The notes: a model not told the origin generated them from the letters alone. A DNA stretch of 64,000 nt from Mixta hanseatica (GCF_023517775.1 NZ_CP082904.1:3410001-3474000); one strand, 5' to 3'; counted from the stretch's first letter, positions 10,299 to 23,576 are shown. Numbers and translations are program-made.

Positions 10299-10327
10299 AA
10301 AAAAGGCGACCTCTCAGTCGCCTTTTT
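10299..10327. terminator. Bidirectional intrinsic terminator
   Basis: GGCGAC (10305-10310), loop CTCTCA, GTCGCC (10317-10322), flanked by A6 on the left and T5 on the right. This U-tract symmetry serves both the iap-YciI transcript and the convergent cysJIH transcript. Confidence 0.9.
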
Positions 10328-10343
10328 AATCCGCTACAGAGCC

Positions 10344-11075
10344 TTACTCGTGCAGCCCGCATTCGCGTTTTAAGCCGAAGAAGCGCGTCTCTTCCTCAGC
10401 CATGCCTGGCTCCCACTTACGCGTGGTATGCGTATCGCCCACGGAAAGATAGCCTTCATCCCACAGTGGGTGATAACCCAGGCCGTGCTGCTGCAGATAT
10501 TGATAAACCTGACGGTTATCCCAGTCGATAATCGGCAGCACTTTAAACACCTCGCGCTGCACCGCCAGTACCGGCAAATTAGCGCGGCTGCCAGACTGCT
10601 CGCGCCGCAAACCGGCAAACCAGCTCTGCGCGCCGAGCGTCTGCAACGCCCGGTTCATCGGCTCAACCTTATTAATTTCGTTATAGCGCTCAATCCCTTC
10701 CACGCCCTGCTCCCACAGCTTGCCGTAGCGCGCTTCCTGCCACGCCGGCGACTGCTCCGCACGAAATATCTTCAGGTTCAGATCCAGCTTCTCCGTCAGC
10801 TCATCGATAAAGCGATAGGTCTCTGGGAACAGATAGCCGGTATCGGTCAGGATCACCGGGATGTCTGGCTTCTGGCGCGTCACCAGATGCAGCGATACCG
10901 CCGCCTGAATACCAAAGCTGGAAGAGAGAACAAACTCACCCGGCAGATTTTCCAGCGCCCAGATCACGCGATCCTCGGCGGAGAGCGCTTCCAGTTGCGT
11001 ATTCACCTCAGCCAGCGCCATGATGCGCTCAACCTTCGGTAACTCATTCAGTGCTGCGAGATCGAGTACAGACAT
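10344..11075 (-). CDS. cysH: Phosphoadenylylsulfate (PAPS) reductase
   Basis: 243 residues from the ATG at 11073-11075, preceded by a strong GGAGGGG ribosome site; a longer upstream frame overlaps cysI and is not conserved. CysH reduces PAPS to sulfite using thioredoxin. The C-terminal ECGLHE carries the catalytic cysteine (C239). [14 protein letters not shown] and [12 protein letters not shown] are the nucleotide-binding blocks. Last gene of cysJ-cysI-cysH, 11 bp after cysI. Confidence 0.97.
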   Translation of the reverse strand: MSVLDLAALNELPKVERIMALAEVNTQLEALSAEDRVIWALENLPGEFVLSSSFGIQAAVSLHLVTRQKPDIPVILTDTGYLFPETYRFIDELTEKLDLNLKIFRAEQSPAWQEARYGKLWEQGVEGIERYNEINKVEPMNRALQTLGAQSWFAGLRREQSGSRANLPVLAVQREVFKVLPIIDWDNRQVYQYLQQHGLGYHPLWDEGYLSVGDTHTTRKWEPGMAEEETRFFGLKRECGLHE

Positions 11076-11086
11076 TATCCCCTCCG

Positions 11087-12799
11087 TTATTCCCAGAAAT
11101 CCCGGGCTGGATCGACCACCGGTTTTACCACGCCGGCGCGAATGGTGAAGTCGCCGAAGCCTTCGCCCGGGGTGCGCTCTTGCGCCCAACGGCCAACCAG
11201 TTCGTCGATATGCGTCAGAATCTCATCTTCGGTGATATTTTCACGGTACATACGCGGAATACGCGTGCCGCTGCGGTTACCGCCAAGATGCAGGTTATAG
11301 CGTCCCGGCGCTTTGCCTACCAGACCCACCTCCGCCAGCATCGCACGGCCGCAGCCGTTCGGACAGCCGGTTACGCGCAATACGATATGCTCGTTGCCGA
11401 CGCCGTGCGTTGACATGATCTCTTCCACGCGGGTTACAAAAGCAGGCAGGAAACGCTCCGCTTCCGCCATTGCCAGCGGACAGGTTGGGAACGCCACGCA
11501 GGCCATCGAGTTTTCACGCTGCGCGGTGACATTTTCCATCAGCGCATGTGAACGGGCGATCTCTTCGATCCGCGCCTTTTCGCTTTCCGGTACGCCCGCC
11601 ACAATCAGATTCTGATTGGCGGTCAGACGGAAATCGCCCTGATGAATTTTGGCGATCTCCGCCACGCCGCTTTTCAACGGGCGCCCCGGATAGTCCAGCA
11701 GACGGCCGTTCTCAATAAACAGCGTCAGATGCCATTTATCATCAATCCCCTTCACCCAGCCAAAGCGGTCGCCGCGCGTGGTGAATTCATACGGACGGAT
11801 CGGCTCAAAGGTGATGCCGGCGCGTCGTTCCACTTCCGCTTTAAAAGTCTCTACGCCGACGCGCTCAAGGGTATATTTGGTCTTGGCGTTCTTACGATTG
11901 GTACGGTTGCCCCAGTCACGCTGGGTGGTGACCACCGCTTCGGCGACCGCCAGCGTTTTATCCAGCGGCAGATAACCAAACTCGCTGGCGGTGCGGGCGT
12001 AGGTTTCCTTATTGCCATGCTCAATCGACAAACCGCCGCCCACCAGCAGGTTAAAGCCTACCAGCTTGCCGTTCTCGGCAATGGCGACAAAGTTCAGATC
12101 GTTAGCGTGCAGATCCACATCATTATGCGGCGGCACTACCACCGTGGTTTTAAACTTACGCGGCAGATAGGTGGCGCTGAGGATCGGCTCCTCTTCGGTG
12201 GTGGCGACCTTTTTCTCATCCAGCCAGATCTCGGCATAGGCGCGGGTACGCGGCAGCAGATGCTCGGAAATTTTCTTCGCCCACTCGTACGCTTCCTGAT
12301 GCAGTTCAGACTCGACCGGGTTAGAGCTGCACAGCACGTTGCGGTTCATATCGTTGGCGGTGCCGATCGCATCCAGCCCCACTTCGTGCAGCATCTGATG
12401 TGCCGGTTTAACATTCTTTTTCAGGATGCCGTGGAACTGGAACGTTTGACGGTTGGTCAGGCGTACGCTGCCGTACAGGGTATTTTCTGTGGCGAATTTC
12501 TCAATCGCCAGCCACTGCTTCGGCGTAATGATGCCGCCCGGCAGACGGCAGCGTAGCATCATCGCATGACGCGGCTCCAGCTTCTGCTCGGCGCGTTCGG
12601 CGCGAATATCGCGGTCATCCTGCTGATACATGCCGTGAAAGCGGATCAGCAGAAAGTTATCGCCGCTGAAGCCGCCGGTCAGGCCATTGTTCAAGTCTTC
12701 AGCAATCGTCCCGCGCAGAAAATTGCTCTCTTTTTTCATGCGCTCCGCATCGGAGAGTTTTCCTTCGACGACCAGCGGTCCAGGGTGTTTTTCACTCAT
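11087..12799 (-). CDS. cysI: Sulfite reductase (NADPH) hemoprotein beta-subunit
   Basis: 570 residues, the same length as E. coli CysI. It carries the siroheme and [4Fe-4S] centre that reduce sulfite to sulfide by six electrons. The four cluster cysteines are in CVAFPTC and GCPNGC. The tandem nitrite/sulfite reductase ferredoxin-like repeats and the [12 protein letters not shown] block are present. Its start shares a base with the cysJ stop. Siroheme comes from cysG 3 kb away. Confidence 0.97.
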   Translation of the reverse strand: MSEKHPGPLVVEGKLSDAERMKKESNFLRGTIAEDLNNGLTGGFSGDNFLLIRFHGMYQQDDRDIRAERAEQKLEPRHAMMLRCRLPGGIITPKQWLAIEKFATENTLYGSVRLTNRQTFQFHGILKKNVKPAHQMLHEVGLDAIGTANDMNRNVLCSSNPVESELHQEAYEWAKKISEHLLPRTRAYAEIWLDEKKVATTEEEPILSATYLPRKFKTTVVVPPHNDVDLHANDLNFVAIAENGKLVGFNLLVGGGLSIEHGNKETYARTASEFGYLPLDKTLAVAEAVVTTQRDWGNRTNRKNAKTKYTLERVGVETFKAEVERRAGITFEPIRPYEFTTRGDRFGWVKGIDDKWHLTLFIENGRLLDYPGRPLKSGVAEIAKIHQGDFRLTANQNLIVAGVPESEKARIEEIARSHALMENVTAQRENSMACVAFPTCPLAMAEAERFLPAFVTRVEEIMSTHGVGNEHIVLRVTGCPNGCGRAMLAEVGLVGKAPGRYNLHLGGNRSGTRIPRMYRENITEDEILTHIDELVGRWAQERTPGEGFGDFTIRAGVVKPVVDPARDFWE

Positions 12800-14613
12800 T
12801 AGTAAACATCTCGCTGATAACGGCGCTCAATGCGCAGCTCACTTAAAAATTCATCAGCCGATTCAAGGTCCATTGCGCCCTGTTCGGCTACCACTTCCAG
12901 TAACGCCTGCTCAACGTCTTTCGCCATACGGTTGGCGTCGCCGCAGACATAAATGTGCGCGCCTTCCTGCAACCAGCGCCACACTTCCGCGCCTTTCTCG
13001 CGGATTTTGTCCTGTACGTATATTTTATGCTGTTGATCACGCGACCAGGCTAAATCGATATTGGTCAGCAGCCCCTCTTTTACATAGCGCTGCCATTCCA
13101 CCTGATAAAGGAAATCTTCGGTGAAATGCGGATTACCGAAGAACAGCCAGTTCTTGCCGCCGGCGCCGTCGTTCTCACGCTGCTGCATGAAAGCGCGGAA
13201 CGGCGCGATGCCGGTGCCCGGCCCGATCATAATCACCGGCGCATCCGGGTTCGCAGGCAGACGGAAATTATCGTTATGCTCAATAAATACCCGCACTTCG
13301 CCCTCATCTTCCAGCCTGTCGGCCAGATAGCTGGAGGCGCCGCCCGCGCGCGGACGACCGTCAATCTCATAACGCACCGCACCGACGGTAATATGCACTT
13401 CGTTTTCCGTCTCGGCCTGGGAAGAGGCGATGGAATAGAGACGCGGCGTTAACGGACGCAACAGCGATAATAGCTGCTCCGGATTCAGTTCGCCGGGTGC
13501 CTGACGCGCCATATCCACAATCGGGACGGTTTGCGCATAGTGTTGCAGCTGGGCCTTATCCGCCACCAGCGCCAGCAGCTTCTCGTTGCGCACCAGTTTG
13601 GCGTACTGCTCAACGATTTGCGGCGTGTTCACCGTCAGCTCAAAATGTTGCTGCAGCGCCTGGGAAAGCGGCAGGCTTTGCCCTTTCACCTCAACCGTTT
13701 CATCGCCGCGCAGCCACAGCAGTTCAGTCAGCTCTTTCACCAGCGCCGGATCGTTCTCATACCAGACGCCAAGCGCGTCGCCCGGCTGATAGCGCAGCCC
13801 GGCATCGCCTAAATCAATTTCGATATGGCGCACATCTTTATCAGAGGCGCGGCCGGTAATCTTCTGGTTAACCGCAAGCGTTGCCACCAGCGGTTCGTCA
13901 CGCGTATAAGGCGTGGTGAACACTTCATTAAAGGTGCCGGTGGCGGTAGCGGCGGCCTGCGCTGGCGTCTCAGCCGGTACGCGTTTTTGCAGCAGCGCCA
14001 CAATTTCCTTGCGCCATTTTTCTGCGTCGGCAGCAAACTCTACGTCGGCATCAACGCGATCGAGCAGCCGCTCCGCCCCCAGTTCCGCCAGGCGGCTGTC
14101 GAAATCTTTCCCCGCCTTGCTGAAAAACTCATAGGAGGTATCGCCCAGGCCAAACACCGCGAAGGCGGTCTCCGGCAGCTTCGGCGCTTTTTTCGACATC
14201 AGGTACTTATGTAGCGCGACCGCCTCTTCCGGCGGATCGCCCTCGCCCTGCGTTGAGGTCACCACCAGCAGCAGTTTCTCCTGGGCGATCTGTTTGAATT
14301 TATAGTCGCCGGCGTTAACCAGCTTTACATTCAGCTTAGCGGCCAGTAGATCGTCACGCAGCTGTTCCGCCACCCGGCGCGCATTACCGGTTTGCGAAGC
14401 GGAAAGCAGCGTAATGGCCGGCGCCTCAGCGGCAGGCGCGGGCGCATTCTGTGAAACGGCAACAGCACCGGGCGACTGGTTTACCACCCCCCAGAAATAG
14501 CCGGAAATCCATGCCAGCTGCGTCGTTGATAAATCATGAGTCGCCGCCTGCAAGCGGGCGAGCTGCTCCGGATCGAGCGGGAGCAAAGAACCTGGGGGTG
14601 CCTGAGTCGTCAT
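12799..14613 (-). CDS. cysJ: Sulfite reductase (NADPH) flavoprotein alpha-subunit
   Basis: 604 residues from the ATG at 14611-14613 ([22 protein letters not shown], as in E. coli); the frame extends further upstream without similarity. Domains in order: N-terminal linker, flavodoxin-like FMN domain ([16 protein letters not shown] near residue 70, [12 protein letters not shown]), FAD-binding domain (RLYSIASS) and NADPH domain ([12 protein letters not shown]), ending ERRYQRDVY. It passes NADPH electrons to CysI. Confidence 0.97.
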   Translation of the reverse strand: MTTQAPPGSLLPLDPEQLARLQAATHDLSTTQLAWISGYFWGVVNQSPGAVAVSQNAPAPAAEAPAITLLSASQTGNARRVAEQLRDDLLAAKLNVKLVNAGDYKFKQIAQEKLLLVVTSTQGEGDPPEEAVALHKYLMSKKAPKLPETAFAVFGLGDTSYEFFSKAGKDFDSRLAELGAERLLDRVDADVEFAADAEKWRKEIVALLQKRVPAETPAQAAATATGTFNEVFTTPYTRDEPLVATLAVNQKITGRASDKDVRHIEIDLGDAGLRYQPGDALGVWYENDPALVKELTELLWLRGDETVEVKGQSLPLSQALQQHFELTVNTPQIVEQYAKLVRNEKLLALVADKAQLQHYAQTVPIVDMARQAPGELNPEQLLSLLRPLTPRLYSIASSQAETENEVHITVGAVRYEIDGRPRAGGASSYLADRLEDEGEVRVFIEHNDNFRLPANPDAPVIMIGPGTGIAPFRAFMQQRENDGAGGKNWLFFGNPHFTEDFLYQVEWQRYVKEGLLTNIDLAWSRDQQHKIYVQDKIREKGAEVWRWLQEGAHIYVCGDANRMAKDVEQALLEVVAEQGAMDLESADEFLSELRIERRYQRDVY

Positions 14614-14918
14614 TGCCTTGATAATTCCAGTATCAGTGGAGCCAAACCGTTCAGAGACGGAAGATAGGGTAGAGGTTACCGAGTCGCATATTAACCGGTA
14701 AATAAGGGTTAGAAATAATAAATAACCAAAACGCCTAAACACTTTTTCCGATAACGCTTAACGCTTTAGCTTCTTTTAAAAAATCCTATTTATCAGCGGG
14801 TTAGCTAGCGAGTATTTAATGAGCATGGGCAAAAATGGCGGTAACAGGGGAAACGGGTGCGAAAAATCTGTTTTTCCGGTAGACTTCGGCGGTTTTTGCA
14901 ACAACTGAGATACCGATT
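14614..14918. promoter_or_regulatory. Divergent cysJ / queD regulatory region
   Basis: 305 bp without a gene. The cysJ-proximal half (about 14690-14780) is AT-rich with runs of TTA/AAATAA, as expected of a CysB-bound promoter, but no site can be fixed by eye. The queD side holds AACTGAGA as a weak ribosome site. I see no preQ1-type aptamer and no small ORF with a plausible start. Confidence 0.45.
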
Positions 14919-15281
14919 ATGGCAACCACGCTTTTTAAAGATTTCCAGTTCGAAGCCGCTCACCGTCTGCCGCACGTGCCTGAAGGCCATAAGTGTGGAC
15001 GCTTGCACGGTCACTCATTCCTGGTGCGTCTTGAAATCACCGGCGATGTCGACCCTTATACCGGCTGGATTATGGATTTCGCCGAGCTGAAGGCCGCTTT
15101 TAAACCGGTATACGATCGTCTCGATCACTATTATCTGAACGATATCCCCGGTCTGGAAAATCCTACCAGCGAAGTGCTGGCGCAGTGGATTTGGCAACAG
15201 ATGAAACCGGTCGTACCGCTGCTTAGCGCAGTGATGATCAAAGAAACCTGCACCGCCGGCTGCGTATACCGCGGCGAGTAA
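14919..15281 (+). CDS. queD: 6-carboxy-5,6,7,8-tetrahydropterin synthase
   Basis: 120 residues. It converts dihydroneopterin triphosphate to carboxytetrahydropterin, the second step of queuosine biosynthesis. Zinc histidines H15, H30 and H32 and the nucleophile C26 are in [20 protein letters not shown]. The C-terminal [13 protein letters not shown] is conserved. queE (next step) lies 1.4 kb downstream on the other strand and queF 27 kb away. Confidence 0.97.
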   Translation: MATTLFKDFQFEAAHRLPHVPEGHKCGRLHGHSFLVRLEITGDVDPYTGWIMDFAELKAAFKPVYDRLDHYYLNDIPGLENPTSEVLAQWIWQQMKPVVPLLSAVMIKETCTAGCVYRGE

Positions 15282-15287
15282 GCGTGC

Positions 15288-16595
15288 TTAACGCTCTTTC
15301 TTGCCCAGCCAGCGTTCTTTCTGTAACGCGCCGTTAATAGCAATATCCAGTACAGGCGATGGGGGAAGCCAGTTCGCTTTGCCCAGCGCCTGCATCTCTG
15401 CCAGCAGCGGATTATCCTGCCCCACGGCATAATCCGCCAGCAGCTCGCCGGCAATGGTCTGTTTTGAGATCCCCGCCCCGTTACAACCGCCAGCCGTATA
15501 TAAAGCGTTATTTATTTTACCCCACTGCGGCGCGCCGTTACGCGTCACGCTAATGGTTCCCGACCAGCAGTGGCTAAACGTCACCTCTTCAAGCTGCGGA
15601 TAAACTTTGCGAAACAGCTGATGATGCAGGCGGGCCGCCCGCTGTGTCTGACGTGCGCTAACGGTGCCACGCAGCGCCGGGATCACATGCTGGCGGATAA
15701 GGAAACGGCGATCTTCGGTAAAGCGTAGCGTGGCGCCGGCAATGGCATTCACTGGCGTCAATCCCCAGCTAGCCATTTTCGGCAGCCGGGCCAGTTGCCG
15801 ATCGGTAAGCGGCGGCGTCAGGCTGGCGAAAGTTGCCATTGCCGCCTGTCGACGCAGGCCGGGCAGCAGATGGCCCGATAAGGCATTGGTCGCCAGCATC
15901 GCTTTTGGCGCCCGCACCGCGCCCGTAGCAGTATAAACCGTCACGCCCTGATGATAATCGATCGCCAGCGCCGGACTGTGATACCAGAGCGAGACATTTT
16001 CAGGCAGCGTAGCGGCCAGGCCGGCAATCAGCAGGGCCGGATTCACCAGCACCGTATCCGGCGTAAAGATCGCCTTGTGATAAAAGCGGGTGCCCAGCTT
16101 CTCCTGTAAGGCGTCGCTATCCAGCAGCTGATAATCTTCCGCCATCTGCTCCAGGCTGGCGCAGTAGTGCCGTAGAATCTTTTCCTGTCCGGCCGCCACC
16201 TGACAGTGATATTTTCCGGCGGCTTCCCATCCGCATTCGATGCGATGCTCATCCACCAGTCCCTTTAATCGTTGCATCCCCGCCTGCAACAATTGGCGAT
16301 AAGCATGGGCTTGTTTTAGCTCGGCGGTTGAGCTGCCGATATTGTGCGGCAGACCGATGATAAAACCAGAGTTCCTGCCGGATGCACTGTCATAAGCGGT
16401 GCCGGCCTCCAGCACCGCGATTTTCCAGGCGGGCTTTAACTGCGCCAGCCGCCGGGCGAAAGCCAGTCCGGCATAGCCGGCGCCAATCACCACCCAATCA
16501 GCATCGATCGTCGCGGTTAACGCCGGGAAAATAGGCGGCTGCGGATGCTGGCTAAGCCAGCCGGAGATATTTTGATTAAGCGGCAGATGATGCAT
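15288..16595 (-). CDS. FAD-dependent oxidoreductase (DAO superfamily)
   Basis: 435 residues from the ATG at 16593-16595, chosen because AGGAAGG lies just upstream. The dinucleotide-binding motif VVIGAGYAGLAFARRL is near residue 40, followed by an acidic strand end (AVLEAG) and the SGRNSGFIIG segment seen in OrdL/PuuB-like D-amino-acid-oxidase family enzymes. The C-terminal GGCNGAGISKQTIAGELLAD is a second FAD contact. The substrate is unknown. It ends 6 bp from convergent queD. It does not belong to the queuosine pathway by family and looks like a lineage-specific insertion between queD and queE. Confidence 0.8.
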   Translation of the reverse strand: MHHLPLNQNISGWLSQHPQPPIFPALTATIDADWVVIGAGYAGLAFARRLAQLKPAWKIAVLEAGTAYDSASGRNSGFIIGLPHNIGSSTAELKQAHAYRQLLQAGMQRLKGLVDEHRIECGWEAAGKYHCQVAAGQEKILRHYCASLEQMAEDYQLLDSDALQEKLGTRFYHKAIFTPDTVLVNPALLIAGLAATLPENVSLWYHSPALAIDYHQGVTVYTATGAVRAPKAMLATNALSGHLLPGLRRQAAMATFASLTPPLTDRQLARLPKMASWGLTPVNAIAGATLRFTEDRRFLIRQHVIPALRGTVSARQTQRAARLHHQLFRKVYPQLEEVTFSHCWSGTISVTRNGAPQWGKINNALYTAGGCNGAGISKQTIAGELLADYAVGQDNPLLAEMQALGKANWLPPSPVLDIAINGALQKERWLGKKER

Positions 16596-16659
16596 AACCC
16601 TTCCTCTGGTGTGGTCATTCCAAAAACAGAAGTGTACCACCCGCAGGCAAGGGCGTTAA

Positions 16660-17331
16660 TCAGGCAATATTGAGATATTTATGTGTCTGCATCGAAAGGC
16701 GCCAGTTACGGGCAATGCAGGTGGCGATGCAGAGACGGGTCGCATCCTCTTTCTGACTGATTGGCTGCAGCGCAATAATGCGCGCTTTGTCATCCGCTAT
16801 GCGCGCCAGCAGCTGATCTAACGCCTCGATATCACGCTGACGCGCCACCGGATGTTTGATCTCATCAGCCCGCACCAGCGCCTGATCCAGCACGTCATAT
16901 CCCCCGCGCATATTAACTTTAGGCGATACCGTCACCCAGGTTTGCGCCGTGCAACGCACCGGATGCGTACCGCTGGTCTCTATCTGACAGCTAAAACCTG
17001 CCTGCTGCAACGCATCCGTTAGCGGGGTCAAATCATGGATGCACGGCTCGCCGCCGGTAATCACTACATGGCGGGCAGTCCACTGCTGCTGGTGGATAGT
17101 TTGCAGTAAAGCATCGGCATCGGCGGCGCCCCAGGCATCGCTTTCCACCGTTTTCACCAGGATGTCGCCCAGCGAGGTTTCCCGATCGGCCAGCTTATCC
17201 CACGTATGTTTGGTATCGCACCAGCTGCAGCCAACCGGGCATCCTTGCAAGCGGATAAAAATTGCCGGAACGCCGGTATAAAAACCTTCGCCCTGCAACG
17301 TCTGGAACATTTCATTAATCGGGTACTGCAT
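16660..17331 (-). CDS. queE: 7-carboxy-7-deazaguanine synthase
   Basis: 223 residues. Radical-SAM enzyme that rearranges carboxytetrahydropterin to 7-carboxy-7-deazaguanine. The cluster-binding C31-x3-C35-x2-C38 lies in QGCPVGCSWCDT. ITGGEPCIHDL and the C-terminal RNWRLSMQTHKYLNIA match E. coli QueE. It starts downstream of the terminator that ends the acyltransferase gene, so it has its own promoter in the 100 bp before it. Confidence 0.96.
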   Translation of the reverse strand: MQYPINEMFQTLQGEGFYTGVPAIFIRLQGCPVGCSWCDTKHTWDKLADRETSLGDILVKTVESDAWGAADADALLQTIHQQQWTARHVVITGGEPCIHDLTPLTDALQQAGFSCQIETSGTHPVRCTAQTWVTVSPKVNMRGGYDVLDQALVRADEIKHPVARQRDIEALDQLLARIADDKARIIALQPISQKEDATRLCIATCIARNWRLSMQTHKYLNIA

Positions 17332-17431
17332 TACACACTCACGTCAGGAGAAATAAGGGCGCAGATTATGGCAGATGAAGGGAGTGACGCCAAATGTCGC
17401 GGGCAGAAAAGGCACAAACTGAAGAAAACAA

Positions 17432-17456
17432 GCCGCCCGGCTGCGAGCCGGGCGGC
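17432..17456 (-). terminator. Intrinsic terminator after the acyltransferase gene
   Basis: 11-bp perfect stem GCCGCCCGGCT / AGCCGGGCGGC with a 3-nt loop. On the minus strand it is followed by TTGTTTTC. It lies 8 bp past the acyltransferase stop and separates it from queE. Confidence 0.85.
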
Positions 17457-17464
17457 ACAGAGGG

Positions 17465-19351
17465 TTACATGAATTTATCGTGGTGCATTTTCACCATCGC
17501 CTGGCGCGCAACATCATTCGCGCCGCTTAGCGTAAAGTGACCATAATCGAACGCGCTCGGCTGACCGTTTGACGCCAGCGCATGGCAAACATCATTCGGG
17601 CACATGATATTGTAAACCGAGATATAGCCCACCTTCTCTTCGGCTACCGCCTGCTGCATGCGCAGATCGATCCCTTTAATATTGTGATTAAGAGAGCTGG
17701 TGACCAAATCTTTCCGCCCGTTTTCCTGATAGGCCAGCAGATCGGGCAGCGCCTCGGCATACTCGATGGTCGGCCCCATCACCGTAATATTGTTGGTGAC
17801 TTTTTTCAGCGCCTCCAGCGTCGCTTTCAGCGGCGCAATATCTTCCGGCAGCCAGCGAGCTGAGATGATGATGCCATCTACTTTATGTTTCGGCAGCCAC
17901 TGTTGATAGACATAATCCATCAGCTCACTGCATTTATTATTAATCGACTGGTGCGCCACCGGTTTACATCCTGCGGATGTCGCCTGCATTAGATTAACGC
18001 TCTCACCTGCCGCCAGGCTAAGCGCACGCCGAAGATGCGCGCCGTGGCTGTCGCCGACCAGCAGATAATTTTTTTCCGTGGCGGAGGTTTTCAGGCAGAA
18101 ATCACGGTCGTAGTGCCCTTTCGCCTCATTGTTGCCATCGATAAAACATTTCCCTAAACGGAACTGATAAAAGTACTCTTCGGTACCGCGATACTGCGAG
18201 AATTTCGCCACCGCCAGCGCCTGATCGGAAAACTTACCGGACTCATTGCTGACATGACTTTTATACAGCGTGGCTGAGGCGATAATCACCAGGCCTACGA
18301 CCGAGAAGGCGGAGACCATCGCCGGGTTCAGGTTCGATAGTTTGTAACGGAAAGGAATTTCAATGAGATAACGGGAAGCAATCGCCAGGGCGAAAGTCAG
18401 CGCCAGCACCAGCAGATCGCGCATGCCTTCGCTCATATTCAGGAACATTTTGCTGTAAACGATAAGCGGCCAGTGCCAGAGATAGAGGCAGTAAGAGATC
18501 ATGCCGACATACACCACCGGCTTCAGCGCCAGAATGCGGTTTACCACCGCTTCCCGGCCCGCCAGGATCAGCAGGAAACTTCCCACACAGGGCCAGAGCG
18601 CGTTCCACGAAGGAAATGGCTTGCTGGTGCTGAGCCAGAAAAAGCCAAACAAAATCAGGCCCAGACCGGCCAGGCTCATCAGGTGCTTAATCTCCTGACG
18701 CACCGCTGCCATACGCGCTTCCAGCGTGGAAACCGCGATAAGCCCGCCGATTGCCAGTTCCCATGCGCGCGTAGGCAACATATAGAAAGTGAAGTCCGGC
18801 TTTTTCAGCACGCCGACAACGCTCAGCAGGAAGGAAACCGCAATAATGGCCAGCATCACCTGGGTTACGCGATGACGGAACCAGCGTACGGCAAACAGCA
18901 GCACAATCGGGAACAGAATATAGAACTGTTCTTCAACCGCCAGCGACCAGGTATGCAGCAGCGGTTTTAGCTCCGCCGGTCCGGCGAAGTAGCCGGTTTG
19001 CTGCCAAAAGAAGATATTCGAAGAGAAAAGCGTGGTGGCAACAGCGCTATTGCCCAGTTCAGTAAACTGCGCCGGCAGCAGATTATGATAGCCAAACAGC
19101 AATGTGGCGATCAGTACAACAAACAGCGGCGGCAAAATGCGTAAGCAGCGGCGCTTATAGAATTCCAGATAAGAAAATTCACCCTTCATGGCGCTCTGGT
19201 AAATAATGCCGCAAATCAGGTAGCCAGATATCACGAAAAAGATATCAACCCCGGTAAAACCACCGGGTATCCCGGACACGCCCAGGTGATAGGCGATCAC
19301 AGGCAGCACGGCAAGTGCGCGAAGACCGTCAATATCAGCGCGATATTTCAT
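17465..19351 (-). CDS. Acyltransferase-3 / SGNH-hydrolase fusion, surface polysaccharide O-acyltransferase
   Basis: 628 residues, OafA/YrhL-like. The N-terminal part (about 1-360) has some ten membrane helices with family signatures VDIFFVISGYLICGII, FYKRRCLRILPPLF and TWSLAVEEQFYILFP. The C-terminal periplasmic part is an SGNH domain with GDSH at 433-436 and a late D602-x2-H605 (FDYGHFTLSG), the expected nucleophile and catalytic dyad. Such proteins transfer acetyl groups to O-antigen, exopolysaccharide or peptidoglycan; the acceptor is unknown here. It is monocistronic between queE and eno, where E. coli has other genes, so it is an accessory insertion. Confidence 0.88.
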   Translation of the reverse strand: MKYRADIDGLRALAVLPVIAYHLGVSGIPGGFTGVDIFFVISGYLICGIIYQSAMKGEFSYLEFYKRRCLRILPPLFVVLIATLLFGYHNLLPAQFTELGNSAVATTLFSSNIFFWQQTGYFAGPAELKPLLHTWSLAVEEQFYILFPIVLLFAVRWFRHRVTQVMLAIIAVSFLLSVVGVLKKPDFTFYMLPTRAWELAIGGLIAVSTLEARMAAVRQEIKHLMSLAGLGLILFGFFWLSTSKPFPSWNALWPCVGSFLLILAGREAVVNRILALKPVVYVGMISYCLYLWHWPLIVYSKMFLNMSEGMRDLLVLALTFALAIASRYLIEIPFRYKLSNLNPAMVSAFSVVGLVIIASATLYKSHVSNESGKFSDQALAVAKFSQYRGTEEYFYQFRLGKCFIDGNNEAKGHYDRDFCLKTSATEKNYLLVGDSHGAHLRRALSLAAGESVNLMQATSAGCKPVAHQSINNKCSELMDYVYQQWLPKHKVDGIIISARWLPEDIAPLKATLEALKKVTNNITVMGPTIEYAEALPDLLAYQENGRKDLVTSSLNHNIKGIDLRMQQAVAEEKVGYISVYNIMCPNDVCHALASNGQPSAFDYGHFTLSGANDVARQAMVKMHHDKFM

Positions 19352-19492
19352 TTTGAACCTTCCGTCTCATTACAATTAATGACGTAAGGTTTACATATTT
19401 TTATCAGTAATTAACCCTGAGTTAAGCCAAATCAGACAGTTCTGGAAACCGGCTTTTACAGGGTAAGTGACTCATTATCAACAGTATAATAA

Positions 19493-19520
19493 AAAAGCCC
19501 CGTAACAAGACGGGGCTTTT
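19493..19520 (-). terminator. Intrinsic terminator after eno
   Basis: AAAAGCCCCGT / ACGGGGCTTTT, 11-bp stem with loop AACAAG, followed on the minus strand by T-rich sequence. Clear rho-independent terminator of pyrG-eno, 50 bp past the eno stop. Confidence 0.92.
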
Positions 19521-19530
19521 CAGATAATAC

Positions 19531-19556
19531 GTAGGCCGCATCGTTCAGACGCGGCC
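19531..19556. repeat. REP-like palindrome 3' of eno
   Basis: GGCCGC (19534-19539) and GCGGCC (19551-19556) pair around an 11-nt loop, next to GTAGGCC as in the ends of enterobacterial REP elements. It lies between the eno stop and its terminator. A similar GGCCTAC-ended palindrome lies between pyrG and mazG. Confidence 0.3.
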
Positions 19557-19569
19557 CAGGAAAGGTTGA

Positions 19570-20933
<1,364 letters not shown>

Positions 20934-20943
20934 ATAAAAATGC

Positions 20944-22784
<1,841 letters not shown>

Positions 22785-23576
22785 CTAAAGCGCTTTCTCA
22801 CCCGCTTTTACCTGCTGCCAGGCGGATTCCATCTGCTCCAGCGAGGCGTCGCTCATGCTCATGCCCTGCGCCGCGATAATCTGTTCGACCTGACGAAAAC
22901 GACGCTCAAATTTCACATTGGCTTTTTGCAGCGCGGTCTCCGCTTTTGTGCCGAGATGACGCGCCAGATTCACGGTCGCGAACAGCAGATCGCCGACCTC
23001 TTCTTCCAGCTTCGCCTCATCCACCACCGCCTGCTGCGCTTCGTGCATGACCTCATCGATCTCTTCATGCACTTTATCAACTACCGGGCCTAACGAATGC
23101 CAGTCAAAGCCTACGCTGCGACAGCGCTTTTGTATTTTTTGCGCGCGCATCAGCGCCGGCAGCGCCTGCGGAATATCATCCAGCGCCGAATGCTGCGCTT
23201 TCTCTGCCCGCTCCTGCTGCTTAATCTGTTCCCAGTTATGCAGCACCTCGGCGCTATCCTTTACCTGCGCGTCGGCAAAAATATGGGGATGACGGCGCTC
23301 CAGCTTATCGGCTATGCCATGACAAATATCATCGAAGGTAAAACGCCCCTCTTCACGCGCCATCTGGGCATAAAAGACCACCTGAAACAGCAGATCGCCC
23401 AGCTCGCCGCGCAGATCCTCGTAATCTTCGCGCTGAATGGCGTCGATCACCTCATAGGTCTCTTCCAGCGTATAAGGGGCGATGGTGGCGTAAGTTTGCT
23501 GACGATCCCATGGGCAGCCGTGCTGCGGATCGCGCAGGGTCTGCATAATAGTCAGCAGACGATCAAGAGCAGTCAT
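22785..23576 (-). CDS. mazG: Nucleoside triphosphate pyrophosphohydrolase MazG
   Basis: 263 residues with two MazG repeats. Each carries the magnesium-binding ExxE...ExxD pattern: LEETYEVIDA...LRGELGDLLFQ near residues 38-67 and VHEEIDEVMHEA...LEEEVGDLLFA near 169-200. It hydrolyses NTPs to NMPs and in E. coli lowers ppGpp under starvation. relA lies 62 bp upstream, the usual order, although the mazEF toxin-antitoxin pair that sits between them in E. coli is absent here. Confidence 0.96.
   Translation of the reverse strand: MTALDRLLTIMQTLRDPQHGCPWDRQQTYATIAPYTLEETYEVIDAIQREDYEDLRGELGDLLFQVVFYAQMAREEGRFTFDDICHGIADKLERRHPHIFADAQVKDSAEVLHNWEQIKQQERAEKAQHSALDDIPQALPALMRAQKIQKRCRSVGFDWHSLGPVVDKVHEEIDEVMHEAQQAVVDEAKLEEEVGDLLFATVNLARHLGTKAETALQKANVKFERRFRQVEQIIAAQGMSMSDASLEQMESAWQQVKAGEKAL

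Noticed and set aside
14614..14918. preQ1 riboswitch before queD
   Set aside because: No preQ1 aptamer core (short GC stem with an A-rich tail pairing into the loop) could be found in the leader.
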